NCBI GenBank assembly: GCA_019054805.1
Contig: JAHQIY010000009.1
Coordinates: 3,879,787-3,943,786 of the forward strand
Length of the DNA: 64,000 bases
Direction of reading: 5' to 3'
DNA from: Brachionus manjavacas
Taxonomy: Eukaryota; Rotifera; Eurotatoria; Ploima; Brachionidae
Shown here: positions 1-12,073 of the stretch, in pieces
Numbering within the stretch: the first letter of the stretch is position 1
Layout: every line of letters begins with the position of its first letter
The notes under the pieces: model-generated
What the model was told of the DNA's origin: nothing
Database searches by the model: none
The model's input: only the letters and a program-made list of their open reading frames with translations
Translations under genes and position numbers: made by a program

Positions 1-875
1 TGAGCTCTTTGTTGTTTTTATTTTGTCGGAATCTAGGACCCCTTTCTCACTAGTAGTTTCTGTTGTTTCAAGGACTAGTAGTTGTTCCTTCTTGGCCTTG
101 CCCTTATCCACTTCGCAAATTTCAGCGAACCTAATAGCTTCCCGTATATCTTTTGGTCTTCGCACCCGTACCATAGCGCAGATTTCGGTGTTTAGTCCTC
201 TCAGGAAATAATCCAGAGTCAATTGTTCTATGATAGCAGAGTCTTGTATTTGAGGATACGCTTTTCCAAACATTTGGGTCACACGTAAACCATAAAAAGT
301 GAGTGATTCGTTTGCTTCGCGCTTTACCTTACCTAGGTCGAGCACGTAGTGTTCGGATTACTCTTGCAGAACAACTTTCGCATCTCCTTAACAAGGCTTG
401 TATACGAACCTCTAACTGACTCTTTAAAACCTTCCAGACATTCTCTGGCTCGACCACCTACGTACGCCTTGAACAATTTTAATCGGTACTCTTCGTCGTC
501 AAGTGTGTGCGTTTTGGTATCGAATTCATCCAACCACTGATCAAAATCATCATCTTCCAAACCTTTGAAAATCCTCATTTCTATTGTGGCCAGTTGAAAT
601 ATTGGCTTGGTAGGAAATACTGATGGTGCGGCACCCAATTGCTGAAATTGATCTGTTATGTTTTTAGTTACTGCATCATCTCTTGCCTTTTCTTCTTCTT
701 TCTTCGGGATCTTTGGTGGTCTACCCGGTCCTCTCTTACCAGTGCTGGGGCGCTTTCCACTTTTTTTAGTTAATGATACGATGACTGCGTTCTGATTGGT
801 AACATTCTCCCGCCGCTCCTTTTGATTCGCAGCGCCACTTTGTTGACGTGCGGTCAACGACTTGTTAGTGCTCAT
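1..875 (-). pseudogene. Ty3-type retrotransposon gag fragment
   Basis: Minus-strand reading begins at an ATG at 875 with a basic N-terminus containing an AT-hook-like GPGRPPK stretch. It continues into a gag-like region (IFKGLEDDDFDQWLDEFD, then a helix-rich part with LKLFKAYVGGRA). The first frame stops at about 333. A different frame, open from about 360 down to base 1, carries on the same type of sequence (VKREANESLTFYGLRVTQMF, then RGLNTEICAMVRVRRPKDI), so the copy has a frameshift near 350. That order matches the capsid region of Ty3/gypsy-like gag proteins. The element runs off the left edge, so no protease or polymerase is visible. The 890-1010 stretch upstream could be its leader, but no LTR was recognised. 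Confidence 0.6.
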
Positions 876-1189
876 AATAAAAGAGTGAAAAGTGCTTTTT
901 TAAGAATTTATTAAAATGTCTTATCAAAATTCAAGTTTAAGAACACACACACATTTATCCAAAAGTCTTGGTCCATTTATACGAAGAGTATTTCTTATCA
1001 GTTATAAATTAGGCTTAGCAACATTTTGTATTTATTCTTTTTTATTTTATTAATGAAGTAACAACTACTAGCAACAATTAAGTTACTAACACTTAAACTA
1101 AGGACTTTTAATTATTATTTTCTCCAGAGAGACTGTGTAGCATTCCAGCTTCTCATTACTGTGATAAGCCGCTAACAATATTTAGGACG

Positions 1190-2287
1190 TTTTAAAAATG
1201 ACTCAATTAATTTGAAAAGTTTTAAATAAATAATTTCACTTTTTCCTGGTAATAAAGCGTAAATTAATGGTAAATTTTTTCCATTTATCACGCCGTTTAT
1301 AGTATACATTGGTAAAATAAATCAGGACAAACGGCAAAAGTTCCGTCGACATGCCAACAATCAACTTTTTCATTTAGACGTTGAATATTTGCTTTAGTAG
1401 CTAAAACTTATCCGTTCTGGATCATTTAGACCACTATCTGCCAATAAAAACTCTTCTCCATTATAAGTTATTTTTAGTTCAGAAGGAATGTTTATTTCTT
1501 CAATTGTTTTTGCATTAACAGCATTGCCTATATTATATTTTAAATTATAAATCATCATATAAATAAAATTTTGATCAATAAATAACCTGCAACTTTTTGT
1601 CGTCTTCTATTCATACGTTGACGTATTTGATTAGTGCGTGGCATATATGGCGCCGATTCATTTGATAATAGAAGCTTTTTCAAGCATTGCTTGTACTGCC
1701 AAAATACAGTCTTTTTTTTCATGCACTGGAATATGATTATGTTCACGAGTTACTGTAACAGGACCATTTAATAATGAACCAGTGTGTGCTCTACCTAGAC
1801 ATTTAACTTGTGTCTTGGTTCCAGTTTTTTCAAATTTCCATCTTATATTATTTTTACCCCTTTGATCAATCGTATAAAAAAAGCCTTGATAACTTAACTT
1901 CGGGTGACCTCTTATTGTTTTTAATATAACAAGTGGCTCAAAATTTGGTTCAAGAAAATGAAAATGAAAAACAGTTTCATTTATATTGTTTTCGTCGTAA
2001 TATTCACCATCCTCGTCCTTTTCATCATCCTCGACAATTTCATCATCCTCTTCATTATCATCATCGTCTTCAATATCATCATCAACGCATTCAAATATTT
2101 CATCAACCTCAGAATTTTTACTTGTAGTAGCCTCACATGTTTCAACATTAGTATTATTTATTTCAGAAACTACAGATGAAATTTTACTTAAAATAGTTCC
2201 ACTTCTTAATCGCCTAAGAGTATTACTCGCTTTATTTTCATTAAAGAAATTTTTTATCATTCTTAAATTTATGTTTTTTAATGACAA
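1190..2287 (-). pseudogene. FLYWCH-domain / MULE-type transposase-derived gene, broken
   Basis: The 209-residue upstream frame (2287 to 1658) has a long acidic Asp/Glu run at residues 65-100, then a FLYWCH-like zinc-binding segment (GHPKLSYQGFFYTIDQRG, W in IRWKFEKTGT, KCLGRAHT, then REHNHIP). Downstream on the same strand, after frame changes, is a MULE-like catalytic region: NLPLIYALLPGKSE near 1260, and WHVDGTFAVCPDLFYQMYTI near 1340 with small interruptions. FLYWCH plus MULE is a known combination in animal transposon-derived genes. Several frameshifts and stops show it is decayed. Confidence 0.6.
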
Positions 2288-2515
2288 ACTATGAAAAACT
2301 ATAGTTTCGATGTATACATCAAATAAAAATACACTATGAAATAATACACTATGAAAGATTCACTATGAAACGATATAGTGCCTCGATTTCAGTACGCCAA
2401 TCTGCAAATACCTTTGAATGGCTCAGATTAGTCAAGAAGCAATCAATTTGACGCTCAATCAAAAAGTGTATTAGATGTATTCATCGTCAGAAGTGACTTA
2501 ACATGCAACAAAATC

Positions 2516-2700
2516 AATCTGCAAAGGCTATTTTGAGAAGAATGAGTTGTTCTCATTTGCGAGTTTTAAAAAAGAACATAAAGAATTGCGTTATGTAACA
2601 TTTAATTATGATCAATGGCAACTTAGCGAATGTTCTTGTCCAGATCGGAATAAAAATTATATCTACTGGACAAACGAACCCAACTTTACAAAGTTTCAAT
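2516..2700 (+). pseudogene. Possible SWIM-like zinc-finger remnant
   Basis: A short plus-strand frame reads VTFNYDQWQLSECSCP followed by KNYI, resembling the C-x-C part of the SWIM fingers found in MULE-derived proteins. It is short, and the expected C-x-H is missing. The call rests on this motif alone. Confidence 0.25.
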
Positions 2701-2790
2701 CTTAAATATCAAATTTCAACGGTCGATGAACAAATAATCAAATGGAACATATTTCACAGCCATTAAAACAAGAGAACAATGTTAACAATA

Positions 2791-3652
2791 CAGTCAATCC
2801 TCCGTATAACGAGACCCTAAATAACGAGAAACCCTTTATAACGAGCAACTTGACAAGAACCGATTACGAGCTATAGAAAAAGATATAAAAATTAATTCGA
2901 TACAACGAGATTCGATATAACGAAAACTTGATAATACGAGCTTATAATGAAATCGCGCTTAATCATTTTCTTAAGAATAAAAACTTCCTATAACGAGCTT
3001 GAACAAAAGAAATTTTTTCACACTTTTTATATAAAAAAAAAATAAAAATAAAACAATTAACTTATCTTCATGAATAACTTTAAATCACTAGAAAACATTT
3101 CCTATCTAATTGTTTATAAAAAAAGTCCAATCTTAATCAAAAAAAAAGAAAGTGTATTTCACTTGAAACAAAAGTTGAAATAATAAAAAAACATTGCGAA
3201 CAAAAAATCGCTTCCTCAATTCTCGCAAAAGAGTATAGCGTCAACACATCGACCATTTCGACAATTCTCTCGTCTAAAGAAAAAATTTTAGAGCACTTTG
3301 AGAAGAATTTGTGCGGTACAGAAAAAAAAAGAATCAAATTATCGAGTTTCGATGATGTCGATAAAGCCATTTTGTTTTGGTTCGAACAAGTTCAAAAGTA
3401 TAGCAACGTAACTGTGAGTGGAATCGAAATTCAACTACAAGCCTTAAAGTATGCGACAATGTTAGGCCATCGAGATTTTAAGGCAAGTAATGGATGGCTT
3501 TGTAAATTCAAAGAGAGAAACGGAATTTCTCTTAAAAAAACCAAAAAAATTTTTTTGCCCATCTTTTTCAATGCAATTTCGATATAACGAGTTTCGATAT
3601 AACGAGCAACGAAATTTTCGCCCAACTTGCTAGTTATATCGAGGATTGACTG
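2791..3652 (+). mobile_element. pogo/Tigger-type DNA transposon, 862 bp deletion derivative
   Basis: The left end (2791-2813) starts CAGTCAATCCTC and continues into TATAACGAG. The right end, read in reverse from 3652, starts CAGTCAATCCTC and continues into TATAACTAG. About 20 of 23 bases match. Both ends are flanked by TA (2789-2790 and 3653-3654), the target duplication expected of Tc1/mariner/pogo elements. More TATAACGAG-like motifs are repeated inside both ends. The interior codes only for the N-terminal DNA-binding half of a transposase, so this is a non-autonomous derivative. Confidence 0.8.
3141..3587 (+). pseudogene. CENP-B/Tigger-type N-terminal DNA-binding fragment
   Basis: One continuous frame reads SLETKVEIIKKHCEQ, then SSILAKEYSVNTSTISTIL, a CENP-B N-terminal helix-turn-helix. 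A second HTH of the Tc5/CENP-B type follows (LQALKYATMLGHRDFKASNGWL with KFKERNGIS). It stops at 3587, 65 bases before the right terminus. No catalytic DDE/DDD domain is present, and no clear ATG is seen upstream of the first helix. It lies wholly inside the 2791-3652 element. Confidence 0.7.
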
Positions 3653-4051
3653 TAGATTGCTCATTCAACCGACTTCGTCAATAAATATTACAAGACTAAA
3701 CCCAAAAGAGGCTTCAAAAAAAAAAGGCAGTCCACCAAAAAATCAATAAGAATACAAACAACTAATTGACTTTCTAATACAAATTTGTTATATTTTTTTT
3801 TTTTTGCTACGAAATAATTAATTTGTCAACTTTTTCTATATTTATTATCTATTTTTTTATCCATAATCTCTTTGATTCATTCTAGATATCCGAATTGGTT
3901 AAAATTTCCATACTCACAGCATTTGCTCTTTCAACACGTTTTTTCTCATATCGTTTGGCTTGTCTCATTTTTTAAATTTTCATTATTTTGAGGCGACTCA
4001 ATTATATTAAAAGAATCATTATTATCACTTAAATCTTACTGAATAAGTTGC

Positions 4052-4551
4052 TTAGCTTTTTACAGTTTCTAAATTCGCATAGGTAAACTCGAATGAAATA
4101 TCAAGAATATTTTGTTCCGGTAAGAATAAATTTTGATCTCGTAACGTTAATTTCAGTTCTTGTAATTCAAAATTCTTTTCTTCTCCTTCAATATCGAATT
4201 GTCTTTCAAACTTATAGTAAAGTATAGTTTGGAATATTATATACTGGCTCAAATTGGGTAAAAAATAATTTTAATCAATTGAGTCTTTGTGTTAAACTTT
4301 TATAAATTCCAATTGAAAATCTTTTTCTTTGTTTGTTCTGACTGCTCTTGAACAACTTGAGCTTCTTTGACTCGTTCATAATCTATCAATAATCCTGCTT
4401 GTTGTTGTTCTATGTATTTGACCAATTTGAATGTGTTGGGGTGAGTCCTGTTGATTATCTTGTTTAATCTTAAATGCAAAATTTCGAATTTATTGTTGTT
4501 TCGTATATCTGTATCAAAATGGTTCCAATTTTGCGGTTCACATTCTTTCAT
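4052..4551 (-). pseudogene. MULE-type transposase C-terminal remnant
   Basis: The minus frame 4551-4300 contains NNNKFEILHLRLNKIINRTH followed by PNTFKLVKYIEQQQA. This matches the region after the catalytic core in MULE-derived proteins (N-N-x-x-E, then H/L-x-R-L-N, then HPN-x-x-x-L). A second short frame (4252-4052) continues in the same direction without a recognisable motif. The frame break and lack of upstream catalytic sequence make it a remnant. It need not belong to the FLYWCH/MULE copy at 1.2-2.3 kb, whose order does not fit. Confidence 0.45.
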
Positions 4552-4559
4552 CCTAATTT

Positions 4560-5990
4560 TTCAAAATATTTAATCAATAGTTCAAACTTGAATTACACTT
4601 GCTGCACCCTGGAGTGTTGACCTGAATGACAATGACTTTTTATTCTTCTCATAACTTCATAACATAAACTTCTTTTAGTTAATTTTGTGTTGCTTTTACT
4701 ATTTAAACGTGTGAATCTTTTGAAAGGTCGTGATAATGCAGTCTTCTCAGTTTTATTACTTGGTCTCTTTTTAAAGTTAAACTTGCATAATATTTTGAAT
4801 TGATACAGACGTATCTTGTTGAATTTTCATTGCCATCTTTCTATCTATAACAATACCCATTTATGATTGCTATTGGGTGCGATTTGTTTTCCTAAGTGAC
4901 ATCATAATTGCTTGATAAGAATTCAACAGTATTTTTTTTGATTCAGATATTATTCAATTAAAAATTAGGTGTATGAATTATTTTATTATTTTAGTTTTTT
5001 ATTAATAAGAAATTAGTTGTCAATTATCTATTTATGATTAATTTAATTTCCAGCGGTAACCAAGTAAACTATAAAGTAATGTGATACATAGGGTTTTAGC
5101 AAACCAAATAAATAAAAGAAAAAATACTGAAATAATTTTTAGGCAAGAAATTTATGTTAAAATCATGCTACAAAAAAAAGATAATTTTCTAGTTTATCAA
5201 AACATGCTCACTTTCTAAAAAAAAAGAAAACAGATATTTTTTAAATATTTAAAAACGAGATAGATTATTGAGTTAATTAATTGAAATTTGAGATGAATTT
5301 TCAAATATCATAGTTAAATTTACCTTTATTATAAATTTAACACATTATTTGAATAAATATTAGACTATTAAAATATTAAGTCATCGACATTTAAATACTA
5401 ACCAAAAACAAGCGTACTAACGAAGAATCTATTGCTAATTTTACTTTTGCTGGAATTTTCCATTTTTCATTTAAGATTTTTAAAAAATTCATTTTTTTAG
5501 GCATTTTTCCCATGTTTTCGATATTGCTTGGATTTTGGTACTTTTTCTTAAATCAATTTTTATCTTTTATGGTTAAGTGTCTATAAATTTAAATATTGGA
5601 TTTTAATTTAGTGTTAATTTTTTTATGTTTAATCTTAATTATTGGGGTAAAAAATTAAAAATTGTGGTTTTTGATTAAATTAGATAAAAATAAATTATTG
5701 ATAAAATAGATCCAATTTTTTTATTATCGATTTTAATGGTCCCAAAAAAACTCAACCATACGTGTGAAAACAAATGTCTCTATTTTTATTTTTGAAGCAA
5801 AAATAAATAAATAAAAAACTTTTTGAAATTTTTTTTTTCATATAATGATTAATTTTGCATCATTATGAAACACACGCCATTGTTTAATACCTTTGAGATC
5901 AACTGATCGATTTTAATATTTTATGCATTAAGCTTTCAATTTTTAATTTCATTTGTTAGCATTGTGAATTCATGGTTTCAAATATTTTAA
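4560..5990. other. AT-rich intergenic stretch
   Basis: No coding frame, RNA gene or clear repeat recognised; mostly A/T runs. Confidence 0.5.
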
Positions 5991-5996
5991 TTTAAA

Positions 5997-7126
5997 TTAA
6001 AACCAATAACAAAAGAAAACTAGAAATAAAAAATATTTAGTAATGTAAATTTTATGAGTTAAATTGGTAGGTTCAGGGCTTAAGTCGACAACACTCAAAC
6101 TGGAATTTCCCGACTGACTATCATTTTTTTGACAAGTCATGAATGATTGATCTTTTTCTTTCCAACATTCAAATTTGATAATTCTTCCATTGATATCAAT
6201 AACTTGATTAGCTAAAAAATCTTTAAAAAAAATATTTCTGTTTATTTAAACAACCTTTTATTTCCATTTCATTTACATCTATCAATAAACTAAAATTCAA
6301 AAAATCTGCCTCTTTTTCAAGCTGTGATTGTTTAACAAATAATCTCTTCACTATTCCTTTTATTTCCTCATCCAAAGTCACATTTAAAATGCTATCCGAA
6401 TTTGATGAATAGAACAAAATAAGCGAATACTTGCTTCTGCCAGTTCTGAAAAAAAAGAAATTTTATTATTTTAAATAAATGATTAAAGTTTTCAATTAAA
6501 TACGTTTCTATTTCAATTCTAGAATCAGCTCCGATTATGAAAACCACTAAATCTTTAAATAAAGATATATTAGTACTTCCAGCAAATAGTCGTTTGAGCA
6601 GACTAAATCTAGACAAAATTATTAAGCCATATATTTCTATTTGTAATTCTGGATCCACTTGAATTGGGCTCTGCGAAATGTTGCCAAACGCTGATGTTGA
6701 AAAATCTAATTTTTTAGAGGTATTTGTAATTTCGGTATTGAAAAAACGAGAAAAATCTTTAAGAGTTTCCAGACTAGCACTTACATACTGTAAAGTGTCT
6801 GGAAAAGTTAAACTAAAAAGTGTTTGATTTCTTAGCTTTGTAGATGATGAATTTTGAACGGGCTCCGTCTGGGTATTGTTTGAAATATTCATTGAGGTAA
6901 AAAATACTTCATCAGCTAGTGTATCTGTTGGTTGGGTTTCATTCATAGTTGCTTTGATAAAAAGAGGTGAATTAAATGGTAAATCGGTTGATAGATTGTT
7001 TGATGGGTGGCTTGAATTGGTTATTAAATTTTTTTCACTGAAATTATTTGATGTAACACTGGTGAAAATAGGAATAGAAAGAACTGGTCCCAAGGCCAGA
7101 TACACTGTCAAAAATTTTATTATCAT
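5997..7126 (-). CDS. Secreted or surface-anchored Ser/Thr/Asn-rich protein, three exons
   Basis: Exons 6504-7126, 6255-6445 and 5997-6211 join in frame to 342 residues. The junctions use GT-AG with small introns of 58 and 43 bp, and both splices keep phase. The ATG at 7126 opens a clear signal peptide (MIIKFLTVYLALGPVLSIP). Residues 25-130 are Asn/Ser/Thr-rich with many N-x-S/T sequons. The middle is helical, and the last exon has two cysteines (FECWKEKDQSFMTC). The protein ends with a hydrophobic tail (KIYITKYFLFLVFFCYWF), as in a GPI-attachment signal or a C-terminal membrane anchor. I do not recognise the family. It is probably a real gene because frame is kept across two introns and the signal peptide is strong. 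Confidence 0.65.
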
Positions 7127-7740
7127 TCGAAATTATTTTTTAAAAAAAATCCAATTTTTCTCTTTTAATTTAATGAGTTTAATTAAAGCTGAATACTGTG
7201 TGAAAAAAATTGGTTATGGTAGAACAATAATTGTTAGTAAGATAAACATTTTCGATGAAGACTTTTCACACGATTTTAAGAATTCGTGATACCTGATTTT
7301 ATCATTCAAGTTTAAAAATCATAATTTATATATTAATAGACCAATTTTAGATCTAGGCTCTAATCAATTTTTTTTTGCACAATATATTTTCTAAAATGAT
7401 TTTCAATAAAAATTCACTTAAAATTTTGAAAGAATATGTAAAGCTTCAACGTTTAAAATCAATTTCTTAAAATAAATTTTTTGACTCAAAATAAAGTTTG
7501 TTTTTAATAATTAAATTATAAAAATTGATTTAAATGCTTTTATTTATTTATTTGTTTGTTACCCTGAATAATCACTTATTCATCAGCTTGTCAACTGATG
7601 CACAAAGAAAATTATACTTGTTAAGTATCTCAAAAGTCAGACGCTTCGAAACGATGACAATACATAAAGCACTAAGCTCATATCTTGACTTAATTACAAG
7701 CTCGTGTTCTTGAAACAAGCATATAGATATAAATAAGGCA

Positions 7741-7890
7741 TATGTTCCTACCGTATGCTTTAATCGCATACCAATCGAGAGTTGATTCAGCTACGGGTTA
7801 CACACCTTATGAATTAATGTTCGGAAGGAACATGATCCCATTTAATGATTATTCAACTGAAAAAGAAGATTCAAATAAAGACTTTATATA
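7741..7890 (+). pseudogene. Ty3-type integrase fragment
   Basis: A short plus-strand frame reads LPYALIAYQSRVDSATGYTP then YELMFGRNMIPFN. This is the characteristic segment just after the integrase core of Ty3/gypsy elements (A-Y-x-x-x-x-H/D-S-x-T-G-x-T-P-x-x-L-x-F-G-R). Nothing else of the element is next to it. Confidence 0.6.
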
Positions 7891-8007
7891 AATGTTAGTT
7901 TGATCATTTTATTATGAAATTAATTTAAATAAAGCATACTAAAAACATCGTCTAATTTCGAATTTTAAGATATTATTATTTTAAATTATAAATACGGTTT
8001 TTAAAAG

Positions 8008-8286
8008 GGTTCTGTGAAATTCAGTACAAAATGATAAAAAGAAAAGAAAAAAAATCTAAAAAAATTGAATTACTTTTTTTCTAAAAGTTTAAAATTATTT
8101 CAGCGAATTCAGCATGGTTCAACATTCAAAGTTGCATCAAATATCAAGTTCTGCTAAATTTGCAGATATTATGCACACCATTAGCAGACTTTAACAGTTG
8201 ATGCAATTTTGAATGTTGCACAATGCAAAAGTTATTCAATTTTTTTACACTTTGTTATGTTCTTTTGAACTGAACTTCACAAAACC
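8008..8286. mobile_element. MITE, family with GGTTYTGTGAARTTCAGT ends (copy 1)
   Basis: The left end GGTTCTGTGAAATTCAGT and the inverse of the right end GGTTTTGTGAAGTTCAGT pair for most of their length. Inner inverted arms contain CAACATTCAAAGTTGCATCA on the left and TGATGCAATTTTGAATGTTG on the right. Nothing is encoded. Related sequences lie at 40.1-40.6, 41.14-41.3 and 51.79-52.14 kb. Confidence 0.6.
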
Positions 8287-9721
8287 TTCTAAAAGCTTAA
8301 AAGCTTTTAAATCTTTTGTTTAATAACAAAAAAATTAATAAGAAAAATTTACATGAAATTAGAAAAGTGAAACTTTCAGTTTTCTAGAAATTTTATTTGA
8401 AATAAGTCTTATAGAATTTCTAAAAAAAAAAAATAGTTTGAAATGTTAATTTTCATTTAATTTCGATAATTTCTATCCATTGTGTTCTTTGCTTTTATTT
8501 TCTCTTTACTTTTTTTTTTAAATGAACATTTGAGAAGAATTAGTTTAATTTTTTGTGTTTGAATTACAAAATGTATCCAATGTTGAAATAACATTGAAAA
8601 ATTGCGATGTTTCAAATATTTTTTTCAGCCTCAAATAAAAAAATAATTTAAAGTTAATGTTGCAAGCATTTTCATATTTGAAATTTAATTCTTTGGTGAA
8701 ATAGAATGAGTTTAATTTTTGTTTGGAAATTTGAAAAAAATTTTGAAAATTCTATTTTAACTTTTAAACAATTCATTTTTTATTTTTACCGAGCAAATGC
8801 TCATTCAGACTAGAAACATATGAAAAAACTAAAAATGAAGTTAAATAATATAAAATAAAATAAAAAATGAATACAAAAAAAAAGATAAATAATTCACTTA
8901 GAATAAAGTTTTTATTCAATTGTTGAAAAACTGGGTCTAGTCGGTAAGGTAAACCATAGTTCACTTATTTTCCAAAAAATTTTTGTTCTCAGGTTTTGTG
9001 AACTATTGGTTCACCCAATTTTTTGTTCAAAATATAATATAATCAAAATAGAATTAAGTGAACAAATTGAATAAAGCTGTTTAATAGAATTCTTAATTCT
9101 CAAAAATGATATAAAAATTAGTTAATAATTATTTTTTTTTTAATTTGAAAGAGCTTTAAAAATAGCTGAGCATTTGCTCTGATCTGGTTTACTTGGTATT
9201 ACCCTTTCAACAAACCCAAATACCCATATGCGCTCTTTACTTAAATATTTGCCTTTCAGTAGTGATGTTGGTTAACCAATATAGAAAATTTTGATTAGCC
9301 AAAATGCAATGTCCGGTTAGCCATAATTTGGTTAACCAAAAATCCGTTTAGCCATAATTTGGTTAGCCAAAAATTAAGTTAAAATATGTATTTGTAAATT
9401 TTGGTTTCGGTTTAAGTTATTCAAATAAATTCTTATTTAATAAAAAAAATAATTCATTTAAATAATTTATTGAAAAGGATTCTTCAAGAATAAATTAAAA
9501 AAAAACTAAAATAAATTGTTTAATTAATTACAAAAAAAAATTAAATAAAATTAAAAAAATTAAGAAAAAAATTATTTAATTTGAAAAATAAGAGGAATAT
9601 GTTCAATATTATGTGCTAAGTCTATTTTAAATTTATCTAATATGTCTTTATTTTCGTGAATAAACATTATATTTTAAAAAATTTTTTTGACAAACGATTT
9701 CTTCGGTCCTAAAGTTGATAG

Positions 9722-11624
9722 CCTGCATGTGAGAAAAATCTCTCACTTGGAACAATTGTTGCTGGAATCGCTAAAATAACTGAAGCTAAACTAGATAGTA
9801 TAGGAAATTGGGATTTATTAAACCTCCAGTAATCCAACACATCGATATTACTTCTATCTTTCCTGTTTTCATTGAGCTCTTTTTTAATATTAATTGATTC
9901 TTCGTCTTCGTCAGATGAATTTTCAGAGTCTTCAAAGTTCAGCTTTTTCTTTAATTAATGGGACTTTATGATTCCCTCTTTTCTAGCACTTACAATTAGC
10001 TCATTAATTCTTTTCGATTTGAAAAGATCAATAAGAAAATTTTTAGCCTTTTTGATTGTAAAATTACGTTCATTTCGGTTTACGAACTCGAATTCTTTAT
10101 AAAAAGGGTGTAGGAAAGTTGATGCTTTTAAGAAATCATTTGATTCGAGATCATATATATTACAGTAGTGATCATAAGATTGTTTTAAAGCAGCTTTTAA
10201 ATCTTTGCTTAACCTAATATCATCTTCCTTTACCACTTATTTTGTTTCAATAAATTTTAATCCAGGTATTATCATACTAGTAGTCACATAAGTTTCTCCA
10301 CTCATTGTTTCAGTTACTTATTAAAAGGACCCAAACATTTTAAAGTTAGAGAAAGAATCTCTAACTCTTCTTGATTTAACAAGCTTAAAGCAAGATGTCT
10401 ATATTCTGGTAAGTGGAAAATTGCGTGAATGTAATTATGAAGTTTTAAAATACGGTTTAGCATTAAATAAGTAGAATGCCATCTTGTTGAAACATCTTGC
10501 GTGAGCATTAAAACATTTTCAGAATTTTTCTGATATTTTTCTAAAAGACATTTAAGCTGGGAAGAATGATTAAATGAGGTCACTAAAGATCGTGGTTTTG
10601 ACATTATTATGGCCAATTGTTTAAAACTAAAATTTGGATCATTTTCTTCGAGCTCTTCTAAATGGCTATGTTGGAAAGAGTTACAGTTATTCAATTCTTT
10701 TTTTACAATTAGCTGGAGTACATGCAACGGATAAGAAGACAACCAATTTCTTCTTTCATAAGTCAAGATGCTTTAACTACAGTACTGTTGTTATCTGTAA
10801 CAATTCCAAAAACTTTTTCCCTAATTCCATACTCACTCAAAATCTCAAACACAATTTCTTTTATATCTTGAGCACGGTGTCTTTCAGTCATACATTTAAT
10901 ACCCAAAGCAAATGATCTGAATGCAAAGTTTTCTAGATAATGTCCTGTAATTGAAAGATACGTATAATTCTGACATGATGTCCAGCTATCATTTGTTAAA
11001 TTTATAAAATGAATTGATTTTAGAATAATCAAAAGTTTATTCTTTTGAATTGAATAAACATCATTCATTGTTGATTTTATTCGAACCTTAGTAGGAATTA
11101 CATAGTCCTTATTTAGCCAGCGACAAAACGGTATGAAATATTTGTTAGTAAGAATACTAAATGGCAAATAAGCGAGAATAATGAAAAAGAGAAGAATCGT
11201 ATCAGTTTTGATTAAATTTTCTTCTCCTTATTTTCCTTTTATTTTTTGGCAACAATATTCTATGAATTGACTCTAAATGTAAGTCTAAATTTTTCTTTGA
11301 CGTAGATGCTGAAAAATACTTTTTTACTTCTATTTTTTCGCATTCAATGCTTTGAAGAACTTTAAAAACTTGATTACGATCTGTTTTTTCAGCTTGCTTA
11401 AAAAATGTGTTTGTGTTTAGGTCAAGATTAGTTCCACAATTTAAACTCATTTCAAACCCTTGGTTTTCATTTGCTGTTTCAGAATTTGTTAAGGAAATTG
11501 CTAAATTTTGCTGGCTATGTTCACTTGCACTTGAATACGAATCAAGAATTGTTCTTGGACAAGATGGAGCTGATAATGTCCTGTTCATTTTTTGCCTTGT
11601 TATCTTATTTAGTTTATGATTCAT
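9722..11624 (-). pseudogene. hAT transposase, frameshifted
   Basis: Five minus-strand frames in the right order make up a hAT transposase. The first (11624-11202) has a BED-finger remnant near KKNLDLHLESIH. Next, at 11167-10763, comes the core with LTNDSWTSCQNYTYLSITGH and the acidic GIVTDNNSTVVK. At 10766-10314 is QDVSTRWHSTYLMLNRIL, and at 10236-9955 is FLHPFYKEF. A C-terminal dimerisation piece near 9840-9722 reads LDYWRFNKSQFPILSSLA followed by IPATIVPSERFFSHAG. Frames change between segments, so it is not functional. Confidence 0.75.
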
Positions 11625-12073
11625 TTTATTGAAAAGTAATTTCTTAAAAAAAAAATTATTAGCAATTATATTCGATAAATTAAAGAAAATAAAAGGTTTC
11701 TATATAAATCAACAAAAATAAAATTAAAATTGAGCAAATTTTTGTTATCAATTTTATTTCAGAATTTTGAAGAATGTTTGAAAGCATTGTTCAGATTTAG
11801 TAGCTTTGTTGTTTTACTCAAAGAAATTGTTTAATTTTTTTTTGACTAGGAGGAAAAGTCCGACAGAATTATGTAGAAGATTAAACAAGTCAATTCGGTA
11901 TGACTAAAAATAACTCAGTACAGATTTTTTAAGCTTACGAGTAGGCTTGGAAAATTAATCTAATTTTTTAAAATTTCACGAAGTTAGCGAGTAAGCGAGT
12001 TAGCGAGTTATCGATGTCAAGGTCGAAAGTTATCGATGTCAAGGTTGAATAGTGAGAGAGAATAGATAATTGA

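Noticed and set aside
1933-2179. Plus-strand frames rich in His/Ile
   Set aside because: Antisense of the acidic run in the FLYWCH/MULE gene.
3690-3960. Lys-rich stretch (KPKRGFKKKRQSTKKS) as a gene
   Set aside because: Very short and flanked by stops; at most the basic tail of a MULE remnant.
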